A stretch of DNA of 64,000 nt from an uncultured Chloroflexota bacterium. GTDB lineage: Bacteria; Chloroflexota; UBA4733. Under the pieces are notes generated by a model. The model was not told the DNA's origin and made no database searches. It saw only the letters and a list, made by a program, of their open reading frames with translations. Position 1 is the stretch's first letter. Each line of letters begins with the position of its first letter. Positions 9,160 to 17,668 of the stretch are shown one piece after another. The DNA lies in assembly GCA_937967325.1 (NCBI GenBank), contig CALBSQ010000056.1, positions 42,404-106,403 on the forward strand, given 5' to 3'. Position numbers and translations under genes: made by a program.

Positions 9160-9735
9160 CGATCTGGAGGACCACAGCGCGCCGCGCCTGACCTACGACG
9201 AGGGGACGCTGGAGATCATGACGCCGCTTCTGGAGCACGAGGGCTACAGCCGGTTCATTGATATCTTGCTGCTGGCCGTCGAGGAAGCGACGGCCACGCC
9301 GATCTACAATGCCGGCTCCACCACGTTGGCCCGCTCGGACCTGCGGAAGGGGTTCGCGTCCGACTCCTGCTATTACATACAGCGCGGCACAGCGATGCGC
9401 GGCGAGACGCGGGTGGACGCCCAGCGCGATCCGCCGCCCGACCTCGTGGTCGAGATTGACATGACGCATTCCACCCTGGCGAAGCTCACCCTCTATGCCC
9501 AGTTTGGCGTCGCCGAGATCTGGCGCTACGACGACGGCCGCTTGGAAATCCTGACGCTGGAAGGCGATGGCTATCATCCAGCGTCTCAGAGCCGCGTCGT
9601 GCCATCGGGCTCGCCTCTGCTTGCGGGCAGCTTATCGGCGGACTGCTCATTCGGGCGAACATCGCCGGGTCGGACTGGCGGCTTTGGGCATCCCGGGTTA
9701 GCCGACGAACTGCTGCTCGTGAAGTCAGTACAGCC
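9160..9735 (+). pseudogene. Degenerate Uma2-family (DUF820) gene
   Basis: The plus strand encodes the core of a Uma2 PD-(D/E)XK-like protein: LEDHSAPRLTYDEGTLEIM, then PPPDLVVEIDMTHS and YAQFGVAEIWRYDDGRLEIL. About 30 N-terminal residues have no good start, and the reading frame appears to shift near 9628, after which the C-terminal region continues in another frame (GGLLIRANIAGSDWRLW). Uma2 proteins are numerous and of unclear function in Chloroflexota and Cyanobacteria. The core motifs are intact but the gene is probably dead. Confidence 0.65.
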
Positions 9736-9762
9736 AGGGAACCAGGCGCCGTGCGTGTGCAT

Positions 9763-9951
9763 TCAGCGGAAGTCGGCGGCGTGGTCGGTCGCCCATTCGC
9801 GGAACGTGCGCGCGGGCGCGGTGGTGACGGCTTCCTCCGTGGAGGTGAGCGGCTCGGGTTCCTTCACCATTCTGGCCCAGGCGTTGAGGGCGCCTTCGCG
9901 ACGGGCCGAATCCTCAACGCCAAGTGGGCGTGCAGCCAATCGCTCATGCAC
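9763..9951 (-). pseudogene. C-terminal remnant of an NmrA-like NAD(P)-binding protein
   Basis: The minus-strand frame ends with PARTFREWATDHAADFR, a C-terminus characteristic of NmrA/NAD(P)H-binding family proteins. Only about 45-60 residues are present and the Rossmann N-terminus is missing. It is taken as a leftover of a deleted gene, consistent with the neighbouring remnants. No other gene is seen in 9736-10078. Confidence 0.5.
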
Positions 9952-10078
9952 CGCACTACGCGCCGTCCCGGCGCGTCCGTGATCTTCCGATCACCCTGGA
10001 CGTGATGTTGTCGGTGCAATACCGTGCCTGCAGTACGGTCCGTGCAGGTGCGGTCTTGGGTGGCGTGAATAGCGCGGG

Positions 10079-10933
10079 TTAGCGGGGCAGCGTGTCGCCT
10101 CCGGGGTCGCCACGGCCCTTGAGCAGGTCGCGCAGCCGCGCCAGCTCGGCTTCCGCCGCCCGCCGTGCTGCCGCCTCGCGCTCGGCGCGCTCCGCCTCCT
10201 GTCGCGCTTTCTCAACTGCTTGATCAGCCTGTACCCGTGCCTCTTCCGCCCGCGCCGTCTCGCGCTCCGCCCGCCGCTGCGCCTGCTCGGCGCGCTCCCG
10301 CGCCGCCGCCGTCTGCTCTGCCTCTTCCTCCGGAGAGGGTAGCAGGCGGCCCTCCGGGTCCACCACCCGCAACCAGGGCTGCTCCACCGGCAGCAGTCCC
10401 AACCCGCCCAGCGCCGCGCTCCACAGGATGCCGTTCCCGTCGGTGGTCCAGTCCACCCACCGCCCATTCTCATCCCGACGATAGCCAAACAGCCGGGGGC
10501 CACCATCCGCCCGATAGGGCCAGTACACCACGTATTCCGCTACTCCCATCGCCGCATAGTAGGCCGGCTTCTGCTCCGGGTCGGTGTCGCGGTCGGCGCT
10601 GTCCGTGGTGACTACTTCCAGCACCAGCGTCGGCGGCTGGCCCTCGCGGCGAATATCCCAGGAACTGCGCAGTTCCTCGCCCGCCTCCGCCACGAACACA
10701 TCCGGTCCAAGGGTCAGCGTGCCGCCGTCGTGCCTGGCCATAATCACGCCCAGCTCGCCGCCGACGTGCCAGCCCAACTGGTGGCGGCGGTGATGCAGCC
10801 AGAGGATGCCCACCAGCAGCCGGGTCACGACGTACTGAAACTCCGGCATGGTCATCCAGGGCGCCTCACCCGTATCGTCCTCCGCCGCCTGGACCAGCGC
10901 CGCCAGGTCTAGCGTCTCGATGCTGATCGCCAT
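10079..10933 (-). CDS. Uma2-family (DUF820) protein with C-terminal coiled coil
   Basis: This 284-residue protein has an N-terminal Uma2 domain: DVFVAEAGEELRSSWD, then PTLVLEVVTTDSADRDTD with the usual acidic EV motif, KPAYYAAMGVAEYVVYWPYR. Its last 90 residues are a long charged helix of alternating Ala/Glu/Arg/Gln that should form a coiled coil (AAARERAEQAQRRAERETAR). Start ATG 10933, with GAGGAGAGG upstream. Uma2 proteins are restriction-endonuclease-like in fold but their cellular role is not known. It is intact, unlike the relative at 9160. Confidence 0.85.
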   Translation of the reverse strand: MAISIETLDLAALVQAAEDDTGEAPWMTMPEFQYVVTRLLVGILWLHHRRHQLGWHVGGELGVIMARHDGGTLTLGPDVFVAEAGEELRSSWDIRREGQPPTLVLEVVTTDSADRDTDPEQKPAYYAAMGVAEYVVYWPYRADGGPRLFGYRRDENGRWVDWTTDGNGILWSAALGGLGLLPVEQPWLRVVDPEGRLLPSPEEEAEQTAAARERAEQAQRRAERETARAEEARVQADQAVEKARQEAERAEREAAARRAAEAELARLRDLLKGRGDPGGDTLPR

Positions 10934-11033
10934 CGCTACGCCTCTCCTCTGCTTCATTCGCGTATACCTAGCGCGAAACTGCTCCCCGACTTTGGCTCGG
11001 AGGCTCCGCCGCCAGCAAAGCAACTGAACCGCC

Positions 11034-11774
11034 TCACATTGTCGCGAACTCGCGACCGCTCAGGATCGTGACTTTCATCACCGCGCCGAAGCGTGAGTCA
11101 TCCTCGATGAGTTCTACCACGCCGGCCGCGATGTCCTCGGGCCTGAGGATCCCACCCGTCTTGCGCAGCTCCTTGAGGCTTTCCTCGCCAAGGCCGAGCG
11201 CCATCGGCGTATCGACAAGCTCAGAGCAGACCACGTTCACACGAATGTTCGATTGTTCAGCCAGGTGCGCGAGCGACCGTGAGAAGTTGACCAAACCAGC
11301 ATTCGCGGCGGCGTAGACGGGAGAGCTCGGCATCGGCCCCAGGCCGATCAGCGAGGCGGTGTTGACGATCACGCCGCCGTTACCTCCCCGCTCCATCTTC
11401 CGAACGGCGAGGCGAGTCGCGTCGATAACCGCGGCGAGGTCGATGTCGATGATCCGCTTCCAGTCGCCCGGCGCATCGGCGAAAAGGTCCTCACCGCCGA
11501 TGCCGGCGTTGTTGAACGCGATGTCCAACCGCCCAAACTGCTCGACCGCCCATTCGAAGACCGAGTCCAGATCTTCGGTCTTGTTGACGTCGCAGTGGCG
11601 GAACGCGGCGAAGCCGCCCTTCCCGCGCGCGCTATCGACCGTGCGATGGCCGCGGGCGTCATCCTCATCCGCGACGACGACGTTTGCCCCGCGTTCGACC
11701 AGCGCGAGGACCGTTGCTCGCCCGATTCCCGAACCGCCACCGCTGACGACGGCGACCGTGCCTTCGATCTGCAC
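11034..11774 (-). CDS. SDR-family oxidoreductase lacking the catalytic lysine
   Basis: Short-chain dehydrogenase of 246 residues. The cofactor motif SGGGSGIGRA (11-20), NNAG (88-91) and Ser141 are normal. The active-site motif reads YAAAN (154-158), so the Lys of YxxxK is replaced by Asn. The C-terminus (LSGREFATM) also departs from the usual xDGG ending. It may still bind NAD(P) but classical catalysis is doubtful. It is isolated between an Uma2 gene and transporter debris. ATG 11774 with AAAGGAG upstream. Confidence 0.85.
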   Translation of the reverse strand: MQIEGTVAVVSGGGSGIGRATVLALVERGANVVVADEDDARGHRTVDSARGKGGFAAFRHCDVNKTEDLDSVFEWAVEQFGRLDIAFNNAGIGGEDLFADAPGDWKRIIDIDLAAVIDATRLAVRKMERGGNGGVIVNTASLIGLGPMPSSPVYAAANAGLVNFSRSLAHLAEQSNIRVNVVCSELVDTPMALGLGEESLKELRKTGGILRPEDIAAGVVELIEDDSRFGAVMKVTILSGREFATM

Positions 11775-11950
11775 TGACTACTCCTTTCGCCGGCCAAGTC
11801 TAGGGCGCATCAGATGACAAGTGCAAGCCGGTGGCCGTAGTGATGCCGAGCCGATAACCTCGATGATATCGTGGCGCTGCCGGCCGTCGCCGGTCTGCGC
11901 GTAGCCGCGGGGCGCCGCTACCGGTCCGGCCGTCCTCGTCCGCAAGGTGT

Positions 11951-12545
11951 TCATTCCGGCGCGGCTTTCGTTGCGTTGCCACGTTCGCTCTGTATTGCCG
12001 CCAGGAGCAGGAGCGCCGCGGCGACCGCAGCCACCGGGAGCAGCAGCCAGATCGGATGGCGGGCGAGTGACAGCAGAAAGCCAAGCAGCCCCCCCAGCAA
12101 GGCGGCGAACATCACGATACCGTGCAGGTCCAGCGCGTGTAGGGTCGTCGGCAACGTCTCCCGCCCGGCCGATGGTCCGGCGGCGTGCGCTGGCAGCGGG
12201 TCGGCCGGTAACCAGCGAGCGGCAAGGATCAGCCCCAGCGCGACAACCGGCAGGTTGATCCAAAAGATGGCAGGCCATCCCGCCAGGGCGACGAGGAAGC
12301 CGCCCAATACCGGGCCGAGTGCCGCGCTCACCAAGGAAGCGATGGTGATGGCGCCGAGCGCCTGTGCGGGCGGATTGCCGCTCCGCGTCTGCTCTCGGAA
12401 GATGGCGAGGCCGGACGGATAGGCCGCCGACGTGCCGAAGGCTTGCAATGCGCGGCAGACGAGCAGCCAGGCGAATGAGGCCGCCAGTGCCGCCAGTGCG
12501 CTCGACAGTCCCACGAGGAGCAAACCGGTGAGGAATACTCGTCGC
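11951..12545 (-). pseudogene. Internal fragment of an MFS transporter
   Basis: The frame encodes about TM3-TM8 of an MFS permease (RRVFLTGLLLVGLSSALAAL, LVCRALQAFGTSAAYPSGLA, GWPAIFWINLPVVALGLIL), then a charged tail and a stop. TM1-TM2 and the C-terminal half are absent. At its 5' side it abuts an IS3-type transposase fragment, whose NDNPY motif runs directly into the MFS frame. It is a remnant truncated by the insertion sequence or by recombination. 11775-11950 holds nothing recognisable. Confidence 0.75.
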
Positions 12546-12770
12546 GGGCCATAAGGGTTGTCGTTGGCGGTGTGGGGGGGCGGCTGTGGCTGCGCGTGAC
12601 GCCGAGGTCCGCGAGCAGCCGGGCGACACGCTTCGCGGTCATCGCGCCGCAGCGATCGGCGTGGAGGGTGAGTTGCCCGGGCGGAATCTCCTGCTTGGCG
12701 GTGGCCGCGGCGATGAGGCGCTCCGCCAGGGCGGCGTGCTCCCGCTCGGCGAGCACTGCCCGCTTTGCCA
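12545..12770 (-). mobile_element. IS3-family transposase (OrfB, DDE integrase core) fragment
   Basis: The minus strand encodes part of an IS3-family OrfB: ALAERLIAAATAKQEIPPGQ, LTLHADRCGAMTAKRVARLL with the second Asp of the DDE triad, then ADLGVTRSHSRP. A run of seven C at about 12575 (read on the minus strand) shifts the frame; the expected NDNPY follows in the next frame. No full transposase, partner OrfA or terminal repeats are seen. It is a dead fragment marking the junction with the MFS remnant. Confidence 0.75.
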
Positions 12771-12852
12771 GTGACCAGGATCTTCAGTTGGGTCTACTCT
12801 CGAACGCTGGGTGCGTGGCGGCCAGAATATTCTCTGCCCGTCCTGGCTGGAG

Positions 12853-13218
12853 TCAGCGCTTCGGGTGGGTTGAGCGATAGGCCGCCCCTGCCGCCAGGAA
12901 CGTCGTGGCGGCGAAACCGGCCGTGACCAGGGCGAAGGCGTGCATGGCCGGACCGGGACCGGGGTGGGGAGCCAGATTGAGGTAGGCCGTGCCAAACGTG
13001 GCGATGCCGACGACCGCGACGATCTGCAAACTGGTGGTGATGAGCCCGCTGAGGTCGGGGGCGGAGCGGCTGGGCACGCTGGAGGTGTAGATGCCGGTCG
13101 AGGACACCGCGTAGCAGAACTGCCCGTCGGCCCTGGCGTCACGAGCCAAAACGGCGCGCCACAACTGGTCATCGTCGTCCAGCGTATCCATCGGCAGAGT
13201 CATCATCGTTGCCGTCAT
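12853..13218 (-). CDS. In-frame chimera: Ada-type N-terminus fused to an MFS C-terminus
   Basis: The 121-residue frame starts at ATG 13218 with GGAGG five bases upstream. Residues 1 to about 43 match the N-terminal Ada methylphosphotriester domain (LWRAVLARDARADGQFCYAV, SSTGIY), but it stops just before the zinc-binding CxxxC. The rest (DLSGLITTSLQIVAVVGIAT, FGTAYLNLAPHPGPGP) is the last two helices of a DHA2 MFS transporter. It was probably created by deletion between two genes. The fused frame is open, but the product is unlikely to keep either function. Confidence 0.7.
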   Translation of the reverse strand: MTATMMTLPMDTLDDDDQLWRAVLARDARADGQFCYAVSSTGIYTSSVPSRSAPDLSGLITTSLQIVAVVGIATFGTAYLNLAPHPGPGPAMHAFALVTAGFAATTFLAAGAAYRSTHPKR

Positions 13219-13405
13219 GCGCACCTCCTACTGATTGCAGCATACGCCGTGCGACGGTCAGAGGCTATCCGATTCGTGCGCTCGAATTCCAAGTTGCTGC
13301 GCCCGACCGACCAGCCGGGCCAGGTGGCACACCGGTAGGGGCCGTGAACGGGTACCATTTCTTTCCAATTCCCAATGTGAGCGTCGTGTCGGATGAAGCG
13401 CAGTG

Positions 13406-15622
13406 ATGGGCGATGCGGTAGCGCGGTTCCTCCCCTGGACGAACAGGAACGAGACCCGGCCTGTCTGGCTGCCCGTTTGGTCGGCCGTGGCGGCGATGCG
13501 CGCGGTGCGGGCCACGATCGTCGTTCCCGGACTGTTCGCGATCACCTATTTGGGCATTGGCAACCTGCAGATGGCCACCTTCGCCGCGTTCGGAGGATTC
13601 GCCACCCTGGTCCTGGCCGCCTTCGCGGGCACCCGCCGAGACAAGGCGCTCGCTCACCTCGGCTTGGCCGTAGCGGGAAGCGCCCTGCTGGTCGTGGGGA
13701 CAGTGGTCACCTCATCCACCGCCATTGCCGTGATCGTCACCGTCGCCGTGGCCTTCGCCGTGTTGTTTGCCGGGATGACCGGCCCCAACGCCGCCTCCGG
13801 GGTGACCGCGGCACTGCTGACCTACGTGCTGCCCGTGGCGTCCCCCGGCGCCGTCGAGATGATCCCTTCCCGGCTGGCGGGCTGGTGGCTGGCCTCGCTG
13901 GTGGGCGCCGCGGCCGTCCTCCTGTTCGCCCCGCCACCGACGGGGGACCGCCTGCGGACCGCGGCCGCGGCCACCGCTACGGCGCTGGCCGACCAGGTGA
14001 GGGCCGCGCTGCGCGGCGAGGCGGCGCCCGCCCACCGGGAGGCGTCAATCGAGGCCAAGCACAAGCTGCTGGTCGCCTTTAGCTCTACCCCCTACCGGCC
14101 GACCGGCCTGGCCACTGCCGACCAAGCGCTAGCCAACGTGGTGGAACTGCTCGAGTGGTGTACCGCGTTGGTCTGCGACGCGGTAGGCGAGCAAGGCGAT
14201 CTGCGCCAGGCCACACCGACGGACCGCGAGCTGGTTTGCGCCGCCGGGGCGATGCTGCGCGATGTCGCGGCGCTGTTGGGCGGCGCCGAGGTCGGAGTGG
14301 ACTTCGATCAACTGGCGCGACGCCAGGCCGATAGCGCGGCCTACCTGCGCCGGCTCAACAGTGACACCCCTGGCTACCGCGACACGGTCCGTGTATCCTT
14401 TCATGTCCGCACCATTGCCGCCGCCGCCTACGCGGCGGCGGCCGACGCATTAATCGCGGCCGGACGCGCCGACCCGCGGACCATCGCCACTCAGCGACGC
14501 CGCTGGTACGGCCAGCCCGAAGACGGGCCGCCGACCAGGGGCCGACTGGCAGGCCTGATCGGCGCCGGCAGCGTGGCCTCCCGCCACGCCAGCCTGCGCT
14601 CGGTGTGGCTACGCAACAGCCTGCGCGGTGCGCTCGCCCTGGCAGCGGCGGTCGCCATTGCTGACCTGGGCCACGTCCAGCACGGCTTTTGGGTCGTGCT
14701 CGCGACGCTGTCGGTGTTGCGCACCAACGCGGCCTCGACCGAATCTGCAGCCCTGTGGGCGCTGCTCGGCACCGTTGCCGGGTTCGCGATCGGCGCCGCG
14801 GTGATCCTGACGTTGGGCACCAGTCCCGCCGTGCTGTGGGTGGTGCTGCCCGTCGCGGTGCTGATCGCGTCCTACGCGCCGGGCACGGTTCCGTTCGCGG
14901 CCGGGCAGGCCGCGTTCACGGTCGTCGTCGCGATCTTGTACAACCTGTTGACGCCGGTCGGAGTGACGGTCGGCATCCAGCGGCTTGAGGATGTGGTCAT
15001 CGGTTGCGCGGTCAGCCTGGTAGTGGGGGTCCTAGTCTGGCCGCGGGGAGCCGCGGGCGTGGTCGGGGAGGACCTGTCCGAAGCCTTCCATCAGGGCGGT
15101 ACCTATCTGGTCCAGGCCGCCGGCTGGGCCCTTGGCCTGCGTCCTCAGGAACCCGATGCATCCATCCCCGCGGTGACGGCTGGGCTGCGCCTGGATGACG
15201 CGCTGCGTGGCTTCCTGGCCGAGCAGGGGACCAAGCGAGTGGCCAAGGAGGATCTATGGCGCCTGGTCCACGGGGCCCTGCGGCTGCGACTGATCGCCCA
15301 TTCGCTGGCGGGTCTGCCCCGCCCGCTCGAAGATCCCGACCCGGCCCGCATCGCTCTCGGCGCGCAGGCGGAGGAGCTGGCCCGTTGGTATGACCGCCTC
15401 GCCGCCCACGTCGGGCGCCCTGGCCAAGGCGAGCCGCCGCTGTTAGAGGCGCTGGCGCTTCCGAGCCCGGTCGACGGCGCAGCATTGGGCGCATCGGCGC
15501 ACCAGTTGTCGTGCATCCTGTGGGTGGACGAACACCTCCAGAGCCTGGGCTTGCACATGGCCGAGCTGGTCGCACCGGCCGGGCAGGTGGCCAAGCAATG
15601 GCGTACGCCCTGGTGGCGCTGA
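13406..15622 (+). CDS. FUSC-family membrane protein (aromatic acid exporter-like)
   Basis: This 738-residue protein has the two-fold architecture of FUSC/YccS/AaeB proteins. A first bundle of about five or six membrane helices (roughly residues 30-175) is followed by a cytoplasmic helical region (about 180-400), a second bundle (about 410-540), and a C-terminal cytoplasmic part. Relatives export aromatic carboxylic acids or affect envelope stress. It stands alone between degraded genes. ATG 13406 is preferred over the adjacent GTG 13403; GGATGAAG lies upstream. Function inferred from architecture only. Confidence 0.85.
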   Translation: MGDAVARFLPWTNRNETRPVWLPVWSAVAAMRAVRATIVVPGLFAITYLGIGNLQMATFAAFGGFATLVLAAFAGTRRDKALAHLGLAVAGSALLVVGTVVTSSTAIAVIVTVAVAFAVLFAGMTGPNAASGVTAALLTYVLPVASPGAVEMIPSRLAGWWLASLVGAAAVLLFAPPPTGDRLRTAAAATATALADQVRAALRGEAAPAHREASIEAKHKLLVAFSSTPYRPTGLATADQALANVVELLEWCTALVCDAVGEQGDLRQATPTDRELVCAAGAMLRDVAALLGGAEVGVDFDQLARRQADSAAYLRRLNSDTPGYRDTVRVSFHVRTIAAAAYAAAADALIAAGRADPRTIATQRRRWYGQPEDGPPTRGRLAGLIGAGSVASRHASLRSVWLRNSLRGALALAAAVAIADLGHVQHGFWVVLATLSVLRTNAASTESAALWALLGTVAGFAIGAAVILTLGTSPAVLWVVLPVAVLIASYAPGTVPFAAGQAAFTVVVAILYNLLTPVGVTVGIQRLEDVVIGCAVSLVVGVLVWPRGAAGVVGEDLSEAFHQGGTYLVQAAGWALGLRPQEPDASIPAVTAGLRLDDALRGFLAEQGTKRVAKEDLWRLVHGALRLRLIAHSLAGLPRPLEDPDPARIALGAQAEELARWYDRLAAHVGRPGQGEPPLLEALALPSPVDGAALGASAHQLSCILWVDEHLQSLGLHMAELVAPAGQVAKQWRTPWWR

Positions 15623-15657
15623 CCATCGACCTGCCCTGATCGTGCCATTCCCCACGC

Positions 15658-16299
15658 ATGAGTTTGATGGACTGGGCGACGATCCGTTTGTGGCGGCAGT
15701 ACCATTTGCCGGTGCGTTCGGTGGTGATACTGCTGCGGGAAACGCGGCAGGCTCCGGCGTCACCGTTCCTGATCGTCTGGGGCGGTGATGAGCTATTGCG
15801 CTATCGTTACGGCGTCGTCCGCTTGTGGGAGCAACCGCAGGAGCGGGTGCTGGGGCAGACCGATCCAGCGCTGTGGCCGCTGGCGACGCTGATGGCGGGG
15901 GCGACCGTGGCTACAACCGTCGTGGTAGCCGAGCGCCTGGCGCGGTCGGAATTGGGGCGGGCGGAGCGCAGCGACCTGACGGGATTGTTGGCGGCACTGG
16001 CCGGCTTGCGGCTGCCGCGCGAGAGTGTGATGCAAGCGCTGAGGAGGGACCCGATGATCCGCGAGATCCTGGACGAGTCGAGCGTCGCCGAACTCTGGCG
16101 GGAGGAAGGCCGCGAGGAAGGCCGCGAGGAAGGCCGGCGAGAGACGGCGCGGCTAGTGCTGGAGAGCCGCTTTGGCCCCTTGGATGCGGCGGTGCTGCCG
16201 CGGCTGCAGGAGGCAAACGCGACGACCTTACAGGCGCTCGTGAGCCACCTGACGACCGATAGCTGGGAGCAGGTGCGCGAGCGCCTGGGCCTGACCTAG
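15658..16299 (+). CDS. Rpn-like (PD-(D/E)XK nuclease/transposase family) protein, N-terminus missing
   Basis: The visible 213 residues correspond to the C-terminal two thirds of Rpn/DUF4351-like proteins: LPVRSVVILLRETRQAP, WPLATLMAGATVATT, then a charged repeat EEGREEGREEG and the C-terminal helical segment FGPLDAAVLPRLQEAN. The N-terminal half that normally holds the PD-(D/E)XK catalytic residues is absent upstream of ATG 15658. It is probably a truncated gene rather than a working recombination-promoting nuclease. It begins 36 bases after the FUSC gene. Confidence 0.65.
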   Translation: MSLMDWATIRLWRQYHLPVRSVVILLRETRQAPASPFLIVWGGDELLRYRYGVVRLWEQPQERVLGQTDPALWPLATLMAGATVATTVVVAERLARSELGRAERSDLTGLLAALAGLRLPRESVMQALRRDPMIREILDESSVAELWREEGREEGREEGRRETARLVLESRFGPLDAAVLPRLQEANATTLQALVSHLTTDSWEQVRERLGLT

Positions 16300-16369
16300 C
16301 AGGCTCCTGCCGGCGTCGTCGCTTGTTTTATGCGCTCGCGTTGTGACACAACAAGTCTCGGTCGCGCGC

Positions 16370-16615
16370 TCAGCCCCTGCTGTAGCGGACAACCTCGACC
16401 TCGGAGGTCGTGATCAGCCCCTCCTGCACCGCCTCATCCAGCCAGGGGAGGAAGGCGTCGATTTTCTCGAGGGCGTCGATTATCCCGACCACCACCGGCA
16501 GATCGCTGGAACGCGGGAATAGGCGCGGCTCGTGGATGGCGCTTTGCGCCCCGTAGCCCATGATGCCGCGGGCGACGGTGGCGCTGAGCAGTCCTTCCCG
16601 CCGGGCTTGCTTCAC
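16370..16615 (-). CDS. DUF190 (PII-like) protein, N-terminus shortened
   Basis: Short protein of the DUF190 family, whose members have a PII-like fold and often accompany CrcB fluoride channels. GTG 16615 gives 81 residues containing GLLSATVARGIMGYG and DLPVVVGIIDALEKIDAFLP. Family similarity extends upstream without a start codon (GHQPLYAALVKQARR, to about 16655), so the first β-strand is missing and the gene may be damaged. No crcB is in the window, though fluoride riboswitches occur at 22.4 and 26.8 kb. Confidence 0.7.
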   Translation of the reverse strand: MKQARREGLLSATVARGIMGYGAQSAIHEPRLFPRSSDLPVVVGIIDALEKIDAFLPWLDEAVQEGLITTSEVEVVRYSRG

Positions 16616-16697
16616 GAGGGCAGCATAGAGCGGTTGATGGCCAAGGATGTCGCCCCTCCTGGCCGGCGGCGCGAAGGAGGTGAGCGCGGGGATTAGC

Positions 16698-16752
16698 TTG
16701 ACAGATCGGCTGTCGTCACGTATTCTACTTTCGTGATTCGTATCTCAGATAC
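16698..16752 (+). promoter_or_regulatory. Sigma-70-like promoter and dyad upstream of the Clp-N gene
   Basis: TTGACA at 16698-16703 and TATTCT at 16721-16726 are separated by 17 bases, close to the sigma-70 consensus. A perfect palindrome, GTATCTCAGATAC, lies at 16740-16752 just downstream and could be an operator. The gene starts at 16792. Confidence 0.65.
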
Positions 16753-16791
16753 ATCGTCCCGTCCCATGGTGCAGAGGAGGCACACTCCAAG

Positions 16792-17634
16792 ATGAACGAT
16801 CGATTCGGCGGCTTGTCTCCGCGTGCCAAAAAGGTGCTCGCCCTGGCGCTGGACGAGGCGCGCCGGTTCAACCACGCCTACGTCGGCAACGAGCACCTCC
16901 TGATCGGCCTGGCGCGGGAGAGTGAGGGCGTCGCGGCCAAGGCGCTGGTCCGCGTCGGCGTCGACGCCCCCCGCTTGCGTGAGGCGCTGCTGTTCCACAC
17001 CACGCCGGGCGACCACCCCGTCGAGGGCGAGCCGCCCCTCACACCGCGCCTCGAGCGGGTTCTGGCGCTGGCGGGCGAGGAGGCGCTCGCGCGGAAGAGC
17101 CCGCTGATCGGCACCGAGCACCTGCTGCTGGCGCTGCTGCGCCAGGATGAGCGACGCGAGGCGGGCTGGATCGCCCTCCTCATGCTCGAGACGGCGGGAG
17201 CCCAACCGGAGCAGGTGCGCTCGGCGGTGCTGGAGGAGTGCTTGCGGGCGGAGGTGCTGGCGAGGTCACTCAGTGTGTCGGGTACGCGGGACAGCGTCGT
17301 CACCTGCCGCGTCGATCAACGCGCGCTGGAGACGCTGGACGCCCTGGTGGAGGCGGGCGTCTACACCACGCGCAGCGAGGCCGCCGCCCGCCTCATCCGG
17401 GCAGGCATCGAGGCCAATCAGCCCCTGCTGGTGAAGGTCTTCGCGGCGGTCGCGGAGATCCGCCGCGTGCGCGGCGAGACCCAGGCCCTGACGCAGACCT
17501 GGAAGGAGGGCCACGCCGGTGCGTCCGTTGGGCCCACCCCCGATCAGGAGCGCTGGACGGTTCCGCACGATGAGGAGGGATGGACCCTTCCGCATCAGCG
17601 CGAGCACGCCACTGAGCAGACGAAACGGGACTAA
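16792..17634 (+). CDS. Clp N-domain protein fused to a ribbon-helix-helix-like domain
   Basis: Residues about 5-150 hold two Clp-N repeats (SPRAKKVLALALDEARRFNH, VGNEHLLIGLARES, then LIGTEHLLLALLRQDE), as in the substrate-recruiting end of ClpC. No AAA+ ATPase follows. Instead, residues about 160-225 look like a ribbon-helix-helix DNA-binding region (SVVTCRVDQRALETLDALVE, TTRSEAAARLIRAGIEAN). A polar tail ends the protein. It could be an adaptor or a regulator that is itself under protease control; function is unknown. ATG 16792 follows a GAGG site and a good promoter, and an ABC exporter pair lies downstream. Confidence 0.8.
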   Translation: MNDRFGGLSPRAKKVLALALDEARRFNHAYVGNEHLLIGLARESEGVAAKALVRVGVDAPRLREALLFHTTPGDHPVEGEPPLTPRLERVLALAGEEALARKSPLIGTEHLLLALLRQDERREAGWIALLMLETAGAQPEQVRSAVLEECLRAEVLARSLSVSGTRDSVVTCRVDQRALETLDALVEAGVYTTRSEAAARLIRAGIEANQPLLVKVFAAVAEIRRVRGETQALTQTWKEGHAGASVGPTPDQERWTVPHDEEGWTLPHQREHATEQTKRD

Positions 17635-17668
17635 CGCGGCCGGATAGGCGGGGAGGGAGGCCAGGGCC

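Noticed and set aside
16105..16142. Short tandem DNA repeat GAGGAAGGCCGC as a possible CRISPR-like or regulatory array
   Set aside because: It lies inside coding sequence and encodes the EEGREEGREEG run common in Rpn-like proteins; no spacers.
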